Source of the DNA: Gordionus sp. m RMFG-2023
Taxonomy: Eukaryota; Nematomorpha; Gordioida; Chordodea; Parachordodidae
DNA length: 64,000 nucleotides
Reading direction: 5' to 3'
Assembly (NCBI RefSeq): GCF_954871325.1
Contig: NC_088777.1
Location: 42,385,366-42,449,365, forward strand
In this document: positions 12,770-27,100 of the stretch, piece after piece
How the letters are laid out: each line of letters begins with the position of its first letter
How positions within the stretch are numbered: the stretch's first letter is position 1
Translations under genes and position numbers: made by a program
Notes under the pieces: model-generated
The model's database searches: none
What the model saw: only the letters and a program-made list of their open reading frames with translations
Told to the model about the DNA's origin: nothing

Positions 12770-13642
12770 CTTAAATTCTCTAATTCATCTTGGCTCCAGG
12801 CCACCCTTCCATGCAAGTCTGGTGGTATTGGTATCCGATCCCCCTTACAACTTTCCCTCTCAGCCTTTATCTCATCTCGTCTTGCTGGTCAATCTATTAT
12901 CGACAATGGATCTACTCCTTCAGATACTGACCTCTCGCTGGCCCTCACCTTTTGGAACAACAACTGCTCTCCCACCCTTAGCCGTCCCGCTTCCAGTACC
13001 CAAAAAGACTGGGATGCTCCTCTGATCGCCCGTTCCGTTGAATATCTTATTTCGAACAGGCCCTTTGAGGAAAATCCCAATAATTTGGTACTAAATGCAA
13101 ACTCTGGCTACGAATGGTTGGAAGCCATCCCCAGCGCCAATCTTGGCCTCCTCATGACTTGCGAACAGCTACGTATATCTATAGCCCTCCGCCTAGGCTG
13201 TAATGTCGTAGTTCCCTCTATCTGCATCGACTGTGGTCAGCTCATTGAATCGAAGGCTTACCATCCCTTGCACTGCAAGTTCTCCCGTGGACGACAACCT
13301 CGTCATAAATCTATCAATAACATTTTACTAGCCGCCCTCAAAAAAGTTAATATCCCATCTACCCTCGAACCAGTAGGTCTTTCAAACGAATACGCCATAC
13401 GCCCGGATGCTATTTCTCTCATACCCTGGTCTAATGGTCTTCCGCTAACATGGGATTACACCTGCGTTGATTTTGCAGCCAAGTCTAACCTCCCATTTTC
13501 TGCTATCGAAAAGGCAGAAATCCTTAAAAAAAATAAATACGCTGGCCTCGCCAACACTATGTTCATTCCTATCGTTACCAATATCCTAGGCATGTTTGGA
13601 AACGAGGCCCTCAATTTCATTAAAATCATAGGAAAAAAATGA
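12770..13642 (+). mobile_element. Non-LTR-type element, C-terminal knuckle and endonuclease-like ORF (best copy)
   Basis: One reading frame stays open from about 12,770 to the TGA at 13,640. It holds SSWLQATLP, GGIGIRSPLQ, a conserved WLEAIPSANLGLL segment, LRISIALRLG, a zinc knuckle C-x2-C...H-x4-C (CIDCG...HPLHC), GRQPRH, RPDAISLIPWSNG, TWDYTCVD and a hydrophobic/basic tail. This is the region found downstream of reverse transcriptase in a broad family of eukaryotic elements. The knuckle plus RPD-x15-D spacing is close to the RLE endonuclease of R2-type LINEs. The reverse transcriptase is absent, so this is a 5'-truncated copy whose remaining part looks uninterrupted. The exact clade cannot be set from the sequence alone. 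Confidence 0.7.
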
Positions 13643-15124
13643 GACAGATCTCAGGGGACCCCAATGAAGGATTTTACCTTCGCCAGCAGATTTCCCTGGA
13701 AATTTGCCGGTCTAATTTTTTAAGTATTCACTCTTCTCTTGGATGATATATACCCCCCTTTTTTAAAAATATATATTTTTTTTTTATAGTCCTTTTTAAT
13801 GTCTTCATAGATTATATATATATTATATATTTTTTTTTTTATATTTAATCTTTAATATATCCATTTTAATATATATTTTTTAATCCTCTGTAATATTATT
13901 GTATTTATATATTTTATTAATTCATAAAAAATCCTACAACTCTTAAAAAAAAAATATCAGATTATATATTTTAAAAAAACTGATTAATTTTAAATCAATT
14001 TATTTTCCATCTTGAAAAATATCCTACTTTTTTGGGAATAAGCATATTCAACTTCTAAATAAAATATTACTTAATCTAATGGCCTTTATTTCATCATTAA
14101 TTTTTACGGTTTCCAAAATGAACAAATCTAAAAAATCAGCTCCAATATTCAAAATAATGTAGTCTACATCTAATGAAGGGGAGGGGGTGCGTTGCAGTGC
14201 TTGTAAAATTTTGTTTTCTGACTATTATTTATTCTATAGGGAATGGGGTTTTTACAACAGAATTCCTTTAGGAAGTGACCCGAAGTTATCACAAGAGATA
14301 AAAAATCCTCTTTAATTATTATTAGACCAATATATTGTCATATGCTATGCTGAGGAAAAAGACAGAATTTAGGGAGGAATACTAGTTTTTAGAATCGTTT
14401 TATTATTTTACGACATAGGCGTATCCAGGGAGAGAAAACAAAGGGAAATCCCTCCCCTTCAAAAATTTGCCTGTTCTCATAAATAATTTACAGATAAATA
14501 CCCCCCCCCCCATCTCCCACTCCTTAATATATTAAACAAGAATCTGAAAGAAAAATTAGTAAAAGTTAATAATTTTTTAACGACTATAATTCAATTTTCT
14601 ATTTTATCTTCAATTTGCAAATATTCAAAACGTTTAAAAAATATATTGAAATATATCTTGTTAGCTTTTTAAGGTTTTAAAAAATAGAATTGCTTCTTCG
14701 CCGAAATTCCTTAATGTGGTGGTAACAAAAATAAATAAGTTGAACATCCAAATTTTTTATAAAAATCTAATCCAAGGGCTTACAATATGTAGACTGTAAC
14801 CAACAGTAAGATCTTATGGGAGAAAAACCCATCTAATAGTGCTTTCCACACCTCCTTAAAAAAATCCTTGCTACCTATATGTTTTATTGGTATATAGATA
14901 GAAACAAAAACATTACAATAATTTACTAAAAAATATTGATTAATACATAAAAGTTAAACACTGACAATATAAATATGTAAGGAAATAACGTAAATTGTAC
15001 AATTATATTTATATAACTCATTTCTCATTTCTTATCTGCATATTTTCCAAGTATCCAATAAGTAGGAAAGCCTAATTTCTCCTATAATTTATGTGATATA
15101 AAAAAAATGTTTATAATAATTAAC
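13643..15124. other. AT-rich stretch after the element
   Basis: The first 120 bases look like the 3' untranslated tail of the element (GC-richer, then low-complexity T/A). A minus-strand segment at 14,815-14,880 is open for about 20 codons and preceded by TTTTTAAG, but I could not match it to the guanylate cyclase tail. There is a run of C at 14,501-14,511. Confidence 0.4.
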
Positions 15125-18100
15125 TTCGATTTCCGCGCTAACAACCTTTTCAATTATGAACGGATGATTTGTTCCCAACATTTCAAATGTTTTGTTGCTG
15201 GCGTGTATGTGCATCGGCTTAAATTTTTTATTTGCAAAACACAAAGTTTTGTAAACTCTAACCTAACATGTTTTAAAATGTGTTCGAAAGCATAATAATC
15301 AAATAAAATTTATTCAGAGACCTGGGATTTCCTACTTGGATCAGAATTTTTAAAATTTTGTTATTTTGAAATAATTTTAGCTGTAAAATTTTGCAAATTG
15401 TTTTAAAAAAAAATATGAGTAGTAAGAGATTATACAATTTTCCATTTTCCAACTGATTAATTGATATAATTTAAATTAATTTTTCAAAAACCGGTAGGGT
15501 CTCGATTTTTTATTTTATTAAATTTATAAGCATGACCCAGATTTTTTAAATCATACCAATGCTTGATTTAAGGGTCTAGCTCCGGGTCGGGCATGCAGGC
15601 ATCCTTCATAGATCTCGGGATAATGTATATAATATACATTTCAAAAACCTATCTCTTAGAAAAATTTTCTATATTTCAGAAGATGTGATTTATTACCCTA
15701 CTCAAGGTTTCCAATTTTTTAGTAATGTTAGTGATTTCCCCAAAAAGGCAATATCTCGGCATTTTTCTATCAACAATACCAGCTACCGCAGATCCGGAAT
15801 GTATGCCTAATGCATTTTTTAAATCATAAAAATTTAAGCATAGAATTAAAAATCTTGTTATTTATCATACCAGCTCTCATTTGCAAGGGCACATTGTTAA
15901 AAGGATTATTAAAATTTTTAATAACTTTCATCATTAACAACGCCGTTTCCACTATATCAGATGCATGAGAGTCGGTTTTAACAGGAAGTCCTCCACATAT
16001 CAAATAAGCATCACCTATGGTTTCCACCTTAATTCATTTTTGTCAGCATTGTTTATTTAAATAGTTATACAAGAATTTTTATATCATCTTGTATAATAAT
16101 TATAATAATTATAGTTAGTATAACTTTGTAGACTTGGTATTTATCGATGCACTCATCGAATGATGTGTATAATAAATTTAACATGCCAACTACTTCCATG
16201 GGAGACATTCTACTGCAAGTACTAGTAAATCCAACTATATCAGTGAACAACAAAGTCACTGAATCACAAACCTAATAGTTAACAAAAAAAATATTTAGGT
16301 TATAATAGCAAAACAAAGATTAAACATATTTTTTTTATATTTTTATTATTATTAAAAATGAAAAAACCTCACAGATGTTATTTGGGTCCGAGTTGTTCAA
16401 TTTGTAACAAATTTCTTTTGGAATAAGTTGATACAATAATTCTTCTTTTCGCTTTTTCTCTAAATCTAATTTAGACATACTCATCTCCAACTCATGTCCT
16501 CTTCTCATTTCCTTAAAATATTTATAGGCTATAAGTTTGATAAATTCTTTAACAAAATGTAAATTTCTGAAATGTAAAACGATCAAAGGATAATATATAT
16601 TTTTTTTTAAATGATACTACCCTGTCTAAAGCTAATTTTAACTCGGCATTTTGTTGAGCCCCAGCTACAAGTAATTCGCGACTACTATCATGCATACTCA
16701 AATCATTCAAAAACAGTCCTATATTGGATAAAGTTTCAATATTGGATATACTATATTTATTTTTAGAAATAAATAAATAGAATCATTATATAAAATAAAT
16801 TTTTATCTATTATTATATTAGATGGCATAAAATCTCAATTAGAGGCTTTCTTTAAGATTTGGTTTTCTTAGATCTGAGAATTAAAAAAAATACTCTTTAT
16901 AAAAGACCTATTTTAAATCGTAAACCCGACCCGATCCAAACCCATGACCTGGTGGCAAAATTTTTTTATGTTTAAGTCACTTTTCCGTCGTTCGTGGCCC
17001 GATTTTTTAAAAAAAGGTTAAAGGGGGAAAAAATTTCAAACTCAAAATGTGTATCTTATTCTCTATTAATAATGTAAAGCATAAAATTTAATAATTAGCA
17101 ATAAAACTTTGATAATTTATTTATCTTATCTATGTTATTTTATTATAAAATATGATATGAAAATGAATATTAAACTTTCCCTTAATTCCTTTATTCTTTA
17201 AAAAAAACCTTTCTCAATTTTTTTAAAAAATTCATGTTATAAATTATAATATTCAATAAGGCGGAATACAAAATTAATATTTTTAGGGCCATGAACAAAG
17301 CCTATATTTCATTGGTAAAAGTTACCGCCACAGGCAACTCTGCATGATTCTCCTCTGAGGGTTATTTTTATGCCAAAATATCAAAATAGTATTTTTTTAA
17401 AATAAATTTCTTATAAGTTTACATAGGAACTCCTATAAATAGCAAATATCGGTCTAGTTTAATCATTTGCCCTTTGATAATGATCTTTGTAGTAGCTTCC
17501 AAATTATTGCTCCCAGCAGCTTAAAATGTTTAATTTACCCAAAAAAAATTTAAACCAGCTGAAGAAATATCATTTTTAGTTTTTAAATCAGAAAACTAAG
17601 CTTATTTATTTATTTTTTTAACTATCGTTTTTGCAAAATTTATTTAAAAAATCTTATTAGGTTTCTATATAGTTTAAAGAAACCTTAGGAGTTTTTAGAA
17701 AATTTTATTGACTTATTTAATTTCTAGGTATAAAAAGGATTAATTTTGAAAATACATATTTCTTCGGTTGAGTATTTATAGTGTTTGTTCCATATGCATT
17801 TTTTAAATAAGTTTTCAGAAGAGAATTTTTAAAAAAAATCTTACTAGGTTTCTATATAGTCTTGAGAAACTTTAGGAGTTTTAATAAAATTTTAAAGACT
17901 TATTTTATTTCTAATTATAAAAATTATTAATTTTGAAAATACATATTTCTTCGGTTGAGTATTTATAGTGTTTGTGCTATTTCTATTTTCTTTATAATTT
18001 TTCAGGAGAGAATTTTTAAAAAAAATTTCTTGTAGGAGATCCACACCATAATTATTGTGAATAAAGGATTATTCGAAATTATATTTTAATATTTTTTGAG

Positions 18101-21100
18101 GTGATATGGAAGAATACAGTACTTAAAGATTGATTATTTATCGGCAATACAAAAAATCAGTGACAAAAAAAATAAACTGAGAAAATATAAAATTAAGTAA
18201 ATAAAGTTTATCAAATTATTTAACCATAAATTAAATTTTAAAATTTTGTGTTTTTGTCGAATATATAAAAAATCATTGGGTTTAAATAGGGATGATAAAT
18301 GGTCCAATTAAGATTTTAGCCAAAATAATATTATGTAAGCCTGGAGATTTTGCTCATAGATGGTTTAAAAGGTTTGGGCTTCTATATGACAAATCACGAG
18401 GCTTACATAATATTATTTTGGCTAAAATCTTAATTGGACCGTTTTTAAAAATCGACCAAATTAAACCATTTACCAACAGTAGGTTGAAACTTTAAAATTC
18501 TTATTTTGGAGAAATTAAATCAATTATAGATTTAAAAGTAATATTTAAAAAAATTTCACTATAAAAAAAGGCTTAGGGTTTCGATCATTTTATATAGGTT
18601 GCATAAATTTTATCCTGCATGGATTGCATTTAAATATTTAACAAAAAAAAGAATAAGACAAATTTATATTGGCCTTTACATGAATACTCATCGAGAGATT
18701 CCGCTTGCGTGCCAATCGACAAGTTGTCGTCATGATAAATTCTGTTAGTTTCATACAATGATTGAATTTCGAAAACATTGTTGGAATGCTCTATTATCTT
18801 AATTTGAATAATAGTTAAAGATGTAATTTTTCTTATATTATATGTTCCATCTGATAGCCTAAAAATTTATCTTTAAACAATAATGAATGATAATATAATC
18901 AAATCATTTTTATTATGTAAGCTATGTTCGTAGCTAGCAAGAAAAATAGGTGCATTTATTTGATCAACTATTTAATGTATAATAATCATAGAATTATAAA
19001 ATATCAAAAGAGTTTACACTAAAGCAATTTGATCAATTAGAAGCCATGATAGTTTGTCTCATTTATGTTTATTTTAATAAGAGAAGTAGAAGTCAACGCG
19101 GCTCAGTTCGAAGCGGCTCGGGAAAATTTTTTTATGGGATTAAGGCAGGCCTATTTCGCCTGTAATTATTTTAACTAGGCCAGTAAATTAAATTTTATAC
19201 AAATTCAGGCTCTGCACGTAATAATTTCATATTAAGGTAAAAGATATAAATTTGAAATTATATTAGCTTTAAAAACATTATCAAACTTCGGCTCGACCCA
19301 GCTCACAAAAGTATTTTTCCATTATCTGCCCCAGCCTAAAACAATTTTTCGGGTCGTAGGGTGGAATTTCGGGCCTGGCTGCACCGACCTCTAAGGAGAA
19401 CTAACCAAAACTTGTGCAAACATTTTATTATAAAGGGCTAAGAGGCCAGATATTTTTCTAATACATAGGTCGTAAATGACTTCTAATCGATCAATTTTTT
19501 GCCTTAATGATCAGTCTATATATGTTATAATAAGTCTATGGTATTCATTTAGATTGTGATTGTCAACTTGCCAAAAAGATATAATGAGTATGTTTGACGC
19601 CATGTTTTATATCAGAATTGTTACGATGGTTTGATAGGGTTGTTAAAAATCCGATTGGGGCTGATTTTTAAAAACCACTTGATTAAGATTTTCGTCATAA
19701 TATTATTAAGTAAGCCTCGAGATATGGATGATAGAGGCTCAAACCTTACTATCATCTATGAGCCAAATCTCCATTTTTATTTAATATTATTTTGACTAAA
19801 ATCTCAATCGGGTCGTTTGTAATCGACCCAATTCGGGCTTTTTAACAATCCTACGTTTGGTTATACAAAAAAAAGGAGTAATAAGTTTTATATATAGATA
19901 TACGTGTGATTGACTTGGTGAATTAATATATTATATGATAAAAAATATTAAAGTATTAGATATATTTATTTGAGGAAAAAAGATTTATGATAGTAGGTGT
20001 GTTTATATAGAATTTTTAAGATTGATAATCTAACTAAGATAACAACCTGAAATGAAAAAGATTATACATGGGAAAAAACTAAAATAGTTAAACATCTAAA
20101 TTTAAAAAAATAATAATTTTGTATTAATTTCTTCCCTTCTAAAATTCAATATAATTAAAAATCACTTGTTTTAGTAGCTGATTGATAAGTGCATATGAAC
20201 TTCAGTATATTGAATTCCTTTTTTTCGTTTTTCAAACTTGGCAAATAATGGGTTCACTTTGAACTTATTGAATTATAAATTTATTACTATTTTTTACACC
20301 TTATAAAATAAACAAAATCGGGCAATCTCATTTGGATTTTACAATTTCCTTAAGAATAAATTAGATTTTACTGATATTACACTTAAGTACAGTTAGAGAT
20401 GAAGGATATATAATACAATTATTCTAAATTGCATACATTACTATTAAGATCTAATATTCCTAATGATGTCACGAATTCTGCATGTTTTTATAAAACTTAC
20501 GATATGCTTTCGAATTTCAGCATTCCAAGAAATGTTATACCAAAATCGTTAGCTGATAATAATTTTCAATTTTACATAATCAATTTTAAAGATTAGGAAA
20601 TAATAAATATAATAGTATTTTTTAAGTATTATATATTATGGAAATTTGCGCAATCAGGCAATCCGTGCTTTAGTCAATATCTATAATATTCTGCAAAAAT
20701 GTTTAGAATTCATAAGGTAACTATTTTCATGTATTCTAGATCAAATTTCAGACAAAATTAATTTTTTTTAATTTAAATTTAAATGTGATATTTTGCCGAA
20801 AATGTACCAAGTATGTGTTAGAATTCTTATCTTATAAAATTTGGGACAATTTATTCTTTGATCTTTCGTCATTCCCAATTTATATAAATTACATGAAACA
20901 TACAGTAATCATAAGTCATAACCCAATAATATCATCAAAATTATTTTTACTTCATTAAAATCTATTTCAATCAATGGCTTGATAACAGAAAAGGTTTCAT
21001 CTAAACTTTGTCCGACTATATCTTGCATTAGGTTTTTTAATGCATTTCCCGCGCTCAATATAATTAAATTTCTGTCAACAAATTATTATTTTTTTATATC

Positions 21101-24100
21101 AAACGCAAAGATAAGAAATAAATAATATAGTAAATACATATGGTAAGTTCTTTCTTAACTCCTATGAGGAATCAGAATTTTTTAATTTTCAATCATTTAC
21201 TGAAAGGCATTTTTTTAATATGAAAAATCTGATTTTCCCGGAAATTAATTTCAGCGGGTATAGTAGAGTATACTTACACCCACGAATTTCAGAAAATGTA
21301 TCTACGAACTTTTGAATTAATTCTAGTTTATAATAATTTGAATATTAAAGATTTTACATATAAATTAAAAAAATTCAGTGTGGCTAAATGTCTAAAATTT
21401 ATTTTGAATTCATTATTCGTAATCGTATTCTTACGAATATAAAAGAATTAATCGATTTGATTTGTTAAATATTCGATTCGAAAATTAAATTTTTTAAAAA
21501 TTTTTCCAAAAATGAAAAAATGGATCATTAAAATTTTAAAAGGTAACTTTAGATGTGGGAAAAAAGTAAAAAAAAATAATAAGTTTCTCAAGGAATATTT
21601 TGAATACTTATGAATAATTTCAAGTATTTAAGAATTATTTTGAATATTTATAATTTAATTTTGAATATTTACAAATTATTTTGAATACGAATAATTTTAT
21701 TTACCATTCGTAAAATTACAAATCATATCGAGTAAAATCTGTTTATCAAATAATGAATTATTTGTTTTAGGTATAATTTTAACATAGCGAAGATTAATTT
21801 AGGAGAGTTTATTTAAAAAAAGGATCTCTCGTTAATTAATTTGAATAATATATATTATTATATATAATATTTTTATCATTTATACTTGTCAAAAACTAAA
21901 TGAAAAGGAAACAGACTTAAAAATCTAGCAGGAGATAAAGGAAATAGATTGACTTTTGGGTTATTTATAGTATCGATCTTGAACTTTTTGTTTGGAAATT
22001 TTAGGTCATAAGATACATCAGTGATATCCTTGGAACTTGAATCCTAGAAATATTAAATTAATGTTTTACCCCGAATTTGTGCTAACTATGATTTAGGGGC
22101 ACTATAACCTATTTTTTTATTCCTAATTTTTTTAAAAAAAAGTAGTATAAGGGAGATCCGAGGATTATTATCCATAAGAAATTGAAGGCTATAGAAAATG
22201 TATAAATTAACTTTCCCAAAATGCTTAAATAGTTTCATTTTTTAAAAATATCTCTACGGTAGAAATTCATATTTAAGAAAAAAATCTTTTAATTTTTAAT
22301 TAATATTTCTTATGTTCTTATAAGTATGGTTGGATTTTTTTAATTCAAAATAATCCCTGCTTAAAAGGGGCTAATGCGCACCCCGCCAAAACTTGCCCCA
22401 GGTCTTCACATTAATTAAAATTCAATTTCAAGATATTAAATTTCCATAAATATTGTCAATCTTTTTATACATGATAAAATTAAGAATAATTTATTATTTA
22501 GAAATTGATATCTTGTCTGAGTTCTTATATAAAACAATTTATTAGTAAAAATGTATTATTTTTGACATTTTAAAATTTCATGAGCCAACTTCTGCGAAGC
22601 ATTTTTTAAAACCATTGAAGCATCTTTTTAAAATATATTTATGGTTTAAATTTCAAATATCAATGTTTTTTAGTTTTTAAATTATTTGAGAAGAAATGAT
22701 CTACCCCAGGATAACACTATCCCCGGTCTCCACTACTATATAATATGTTGTATACACCTTTAATTTAAAATATAAAAAAATTGAAATTTGTTATGTTTTT
22801 TAAAATACCTTGTGGATTGCTATTTCAATATCCAAATTATAGTATAATTTTGCGGCCTTTATTAATATTCCCATAACATATTCGTGATAGCCTGATAAAT
22901 GAAATCAAGAGAAATAAATAAGCGAAAAAAATATGTAAAAATTACTCATTGCAATTAAGTTATAAAATAACATAGCAGAAAAACATTATTTTGAGCTCGC
23001 CTAATTTAAAAGAATGGACTCATTAAAATAATAAGAAGCTAGAGAGAGAGATGATTCCGCATTTATAATATATTTTAAAAAATTATAATTAAAGTTTATG
23101 ATTCCGTTAATTAAATTTTTTTTAAAACCTTTGAAAATTCTAAAATTTTGTTAAAGTACTAACTGGTTAGCCCCTCACAAATGACTAAAATTTTAAATGG
23201 CGGTGAATCGCAAATGGTGAAGAATAATGGCGGTAAATCATAAATGGTGGTGAAACAAAAAATAATGGCGTGATTTAAGCAACTAATTACTATATTAGAT
23301 CTGCTAAGTAAAGGCGTGCATATAATCTTTTCTAAGAAGGTTGCTCAAGGCTATAAATCATTATTTTACCGATAATATCATCATATATTTTTATATTTGA
23401 TCTCTTTTTAATTGTAGGCTTGTTAAACCTTACAATCGCATTTTACTCGTGAAATTTTTTACTCATATAAATGTTGAACTAATCCACATCGTTTAAAATC
23501 AATAAAATACTCTTTTTTTTTAAATTAATCTTAACCTTATAAATAAAAAATGTTGACCTTATATATCATGTCCATTGTATAATTGTATGAAAATTGAAAA
23601 TTAAGATATATATATTGATTAGATTAGATAGAATTAAATAAAAACATCGTAATTTGTAAGTTTGATCATATTTAGAAAATTCATATAAAAAAATGTTTCC
23701 AGCATATAATTTTAAGTCACATGTTATAGCAAGGTGTAAATTCAGAATCAATATATTTTATTAAGATCTAGCAAAATTTTAACACTCATTTTGAGCCCAT
23801 TTTAAATCATTCCGAGTTTTATTATAAATTCTAATTTCAATTTGCGTTTCAAGGCCAAGTAAAATAATTTTGCAATTAAGATTATTCCCAATGTTGAAAG
23901 GCTCAATTTAGCCAAAATTATATTACCCAAGCCTCGATGTTTCGTTAATAGATGTACAAACCTTTCTGCCAATGAACGAAATCTCCAGGTTTGGGCAATA
24001 TTTTTAGCTAAAATATTGGACTAGCCATTTAAAAATCAAGCTATATAAAAATACTAATTTATAACGAATCGATTATTTGGCAGTTTATTTTCCCCCTTGT

Positions 24101-27100
24101 CAAAAAGGAAATTATATTGGTACTATTAAAAGAAAAAACTTGTTTGACACCTGCCAACGAGTTAAAATTAAACAAACAAAAAACAATTCCATAATGGACT
24201 AATATAAAAAAAATTTTAAAATAAAAATTAGAATGGGTGTCATTGATATAAAATCAATATAGAATTTAGTAAAATTAATGACAAAATCTATAAAAAATGG
24301 TGAAAAAAAATATTAGTATCAAAATAAAACATATAACCCTAGCCCTACTAATCATATGATTAATTCCCAATCGCCATATTTTGAAATTTAGATTTCAGAT
24401 TGACTTATGACTTCTTAAAATATTTTTGATCAAATATTGCATGCGGCAATTATGATTATAATTATATTAATAGCGCTGTTAATTTTATATAGTGTATAAT
24501 TTTTTATTATAATAAGGAAACGATTGTAAAGGGTTTTTTGCCCATCGCGCTATCGGGGATAACCTAATGATTTACCAGATTTGATATAACATGTATATGC
24601 TAAATTTTAGACCCCCCCCCCCTACATATTCACTTAATGAAAAATATTTTATAAAATTTTAACCCTGCTTTCATTTTTTATCCTAAACTTCTTTTTAAAA
24701 TAATTATAGAGTTGACAATCAATATATCGTTACATCAAAAGTAACATGCATGTTTACCAATAAATTTTAAAATAATAACCTTTTCTCTTGGACCGATATC
24801 TTATCGAAATACCCGATTCATGCTCTCGTTCGCAAGTAAATGAGGGTGCTTTGAGTCTGGGAAAACTATTGATTGCGACCATAATATTTTATTTTTTTAA
24901 ATAACAATATTTTAAACGGTATGTAATATTGCATTCTAAACAAATATTTTATAAGGTTTTTATCTATTTTTAAAAAAAGTAAAAGGTTTATAATGAATTA
25001 TATAGTATAGGGATTTGTCTACCTTTAAAGAAAACAAAAGTATTATTTATTAAAACACAAATATCGACTATAAAAAGGATAAGAAATTGCTGATAAATGA
25101 CAAAAAAAAGATATGTAAATGGAAATGGAAAAAGAAATTTATATTTGTTTACATAACATTATCCTTATTATAAAACCTAATATAAAAAAAAATCGGCAAT
25201 AAGAATGAATATGAGCGATCATGTGAGGAGAGTAAATTACTAATATAAAGACAAAATCCTCTAACACTGGATATTAGGAAGTACGAATTAATTAGGTTAT
25301 TAAAATCTCAATGTGATACCTCTGGTATTTGTTAAACGGCTCGATTTTTAGAAACTGCTAACTCTAGATTTGTTCAGAAATTATTACGCAAGCCGAGAGA
25401 TTTTGCTCATAGATGGCTGAAAGGTTTGGACATCTATTAACCAAATCTTGAGGCTTAATTAATAATATTTTGGCAGAAATTTTAATAAGAAATCCATGAA
25501 ATCGAGTCATTTAACAACACTAGATGGTACCTTCTAAGTCACACATAGTCTGTATCCATTTATAATTGAATTATTTTACATTTAAGTCAATTGGTGAGGG
25601 TAAAGGGGGGGGGGGGGGGTGTTGGCTTAAGCGAATTTAGAATGGCTATGTTTCGGTTTCTACTATAAATTGAAGAATTATTTTAAACCTGAATCTTACG
25701 TATTCATGGAGATTGTCTAGTCCATTTAGAAAATCGCTAAAATTCCTACCTAAAACCTTTATTTAGAAATTAGATATATATTTTAAAAAATATGATGATT
25801 AAAACTCTTAGCATCTTGGAAAAACCTTGGCCTTCCAAACTTTCCATAAAAAATTTCCCAGTTTCAATCATTAAAGTTTTTCTCGGAATGCCATATAATT
25901 CTTCGGTTGCATTAATAATCCTATTTACAAGAGTTTCACTGTAAACCTTTTTATAATAGTAAATATTCATAAATGAAACGAAACTATATTTTTAAATAAA
26001 CAAAATACTGTCCAAAATCAGAAAAGGGAATTCTTATCCATAGGAGGGGAACTATCCAAACTTTTTAGGGGGAAAGCTTGGATCTTCAACGACATCGCTG
26101 TATCTTATATAACTATTCAATCTAAAATCTCATCATTTTATTTATCCTGTGTTCATATTTGATTTTTTTGTTTAAGGCACCATTTGAAGTGAAGATCAAG
26201 GGCTCGGTCAGGACCAAAAATACAGAGGACCGGACCGATTTTATAAACGGGTCTTCGCTCCAGTTCTGATCTTCCGATCTTTTCAGTTGCCACAGTTATA
26301 GACCAAATACTTGATTATAAATATTTCATAAATATTTATGAGATCTTAATTTATTTTGAATATTAATATTGCAATTTATATTTATATATTTTTAAATATT
26401 TTATTTAATAAAATATTATTTGCATTGTATTAACATTTTTCTTTATAAAATTAATGTAAAGTAGTATAGGATATTATAATAATGAATATTTAAAATTTTT
26501 TTGCCAAAATAAAATGAATCGAAATGGCTTAAAAATTTTCTTAATAATAATGACCACCTCTTCACAATATCTTGTAAAAAAACTGCCTTATTTTTCTTAT
26601 AACAGAATTATTATGCATATATTTGAATTTAGTTAGTGAGTGTTGTATAAAACAATCTCCGCAATATAAATTAATATTCCAGTTTAGGTATTTTTCAGTT
26701 ACTATTTTTGTTATGAGTAAGTTGCACGTAGTGTTGTTAAAAAGCTCAATTTGGGTCGATTTTTCAAAACAGCCTGATTAAGATTTTATCTAAAATAATA
26801 TTATGTAAGCATCGAGATTTGTATCTACCAGCTATGAGCAAAATCTTTAGGATTACTTAATGTTATTTTGGTTATAATATTAATCAGGTCGTTTTTTTTA
26901 AATCTACCCGAATCGGGCTTCAACACTAGTTGCATGTTTGTTTTCTATATGATATAAATATATTAATGACTAATTACGGTTTCCTGAACTGTTTAACTGA
27001 GAAGTAGTTGAAATCCTTATAATTAGTTTTTGGGGTTGAACTTATGTGAAATCCAAAAATTCGCGGTACTCCGTAAAGGAGTAGGTGTATTTTTTTCTCT

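Noticed and set aside
12822-13080. Other-frame open stretches at the 12.8 kb element
   Set aside because: They overlap the frame that carries the conserved element protein; the overlap explains their length.
14815-14880. Possible last exon of the guanylate cyclase (EVWKALLDGFFSHK)
   Set aside because: It is preceded by an AAG acceptor and in phase, but lacks the expected KGKG motif; too weak to include in the model.
18292-18495. 67-codon open frame over the palindromic MITE
   Set aside because: It spans both arms of an inverted repeat and has no protein resemblance.
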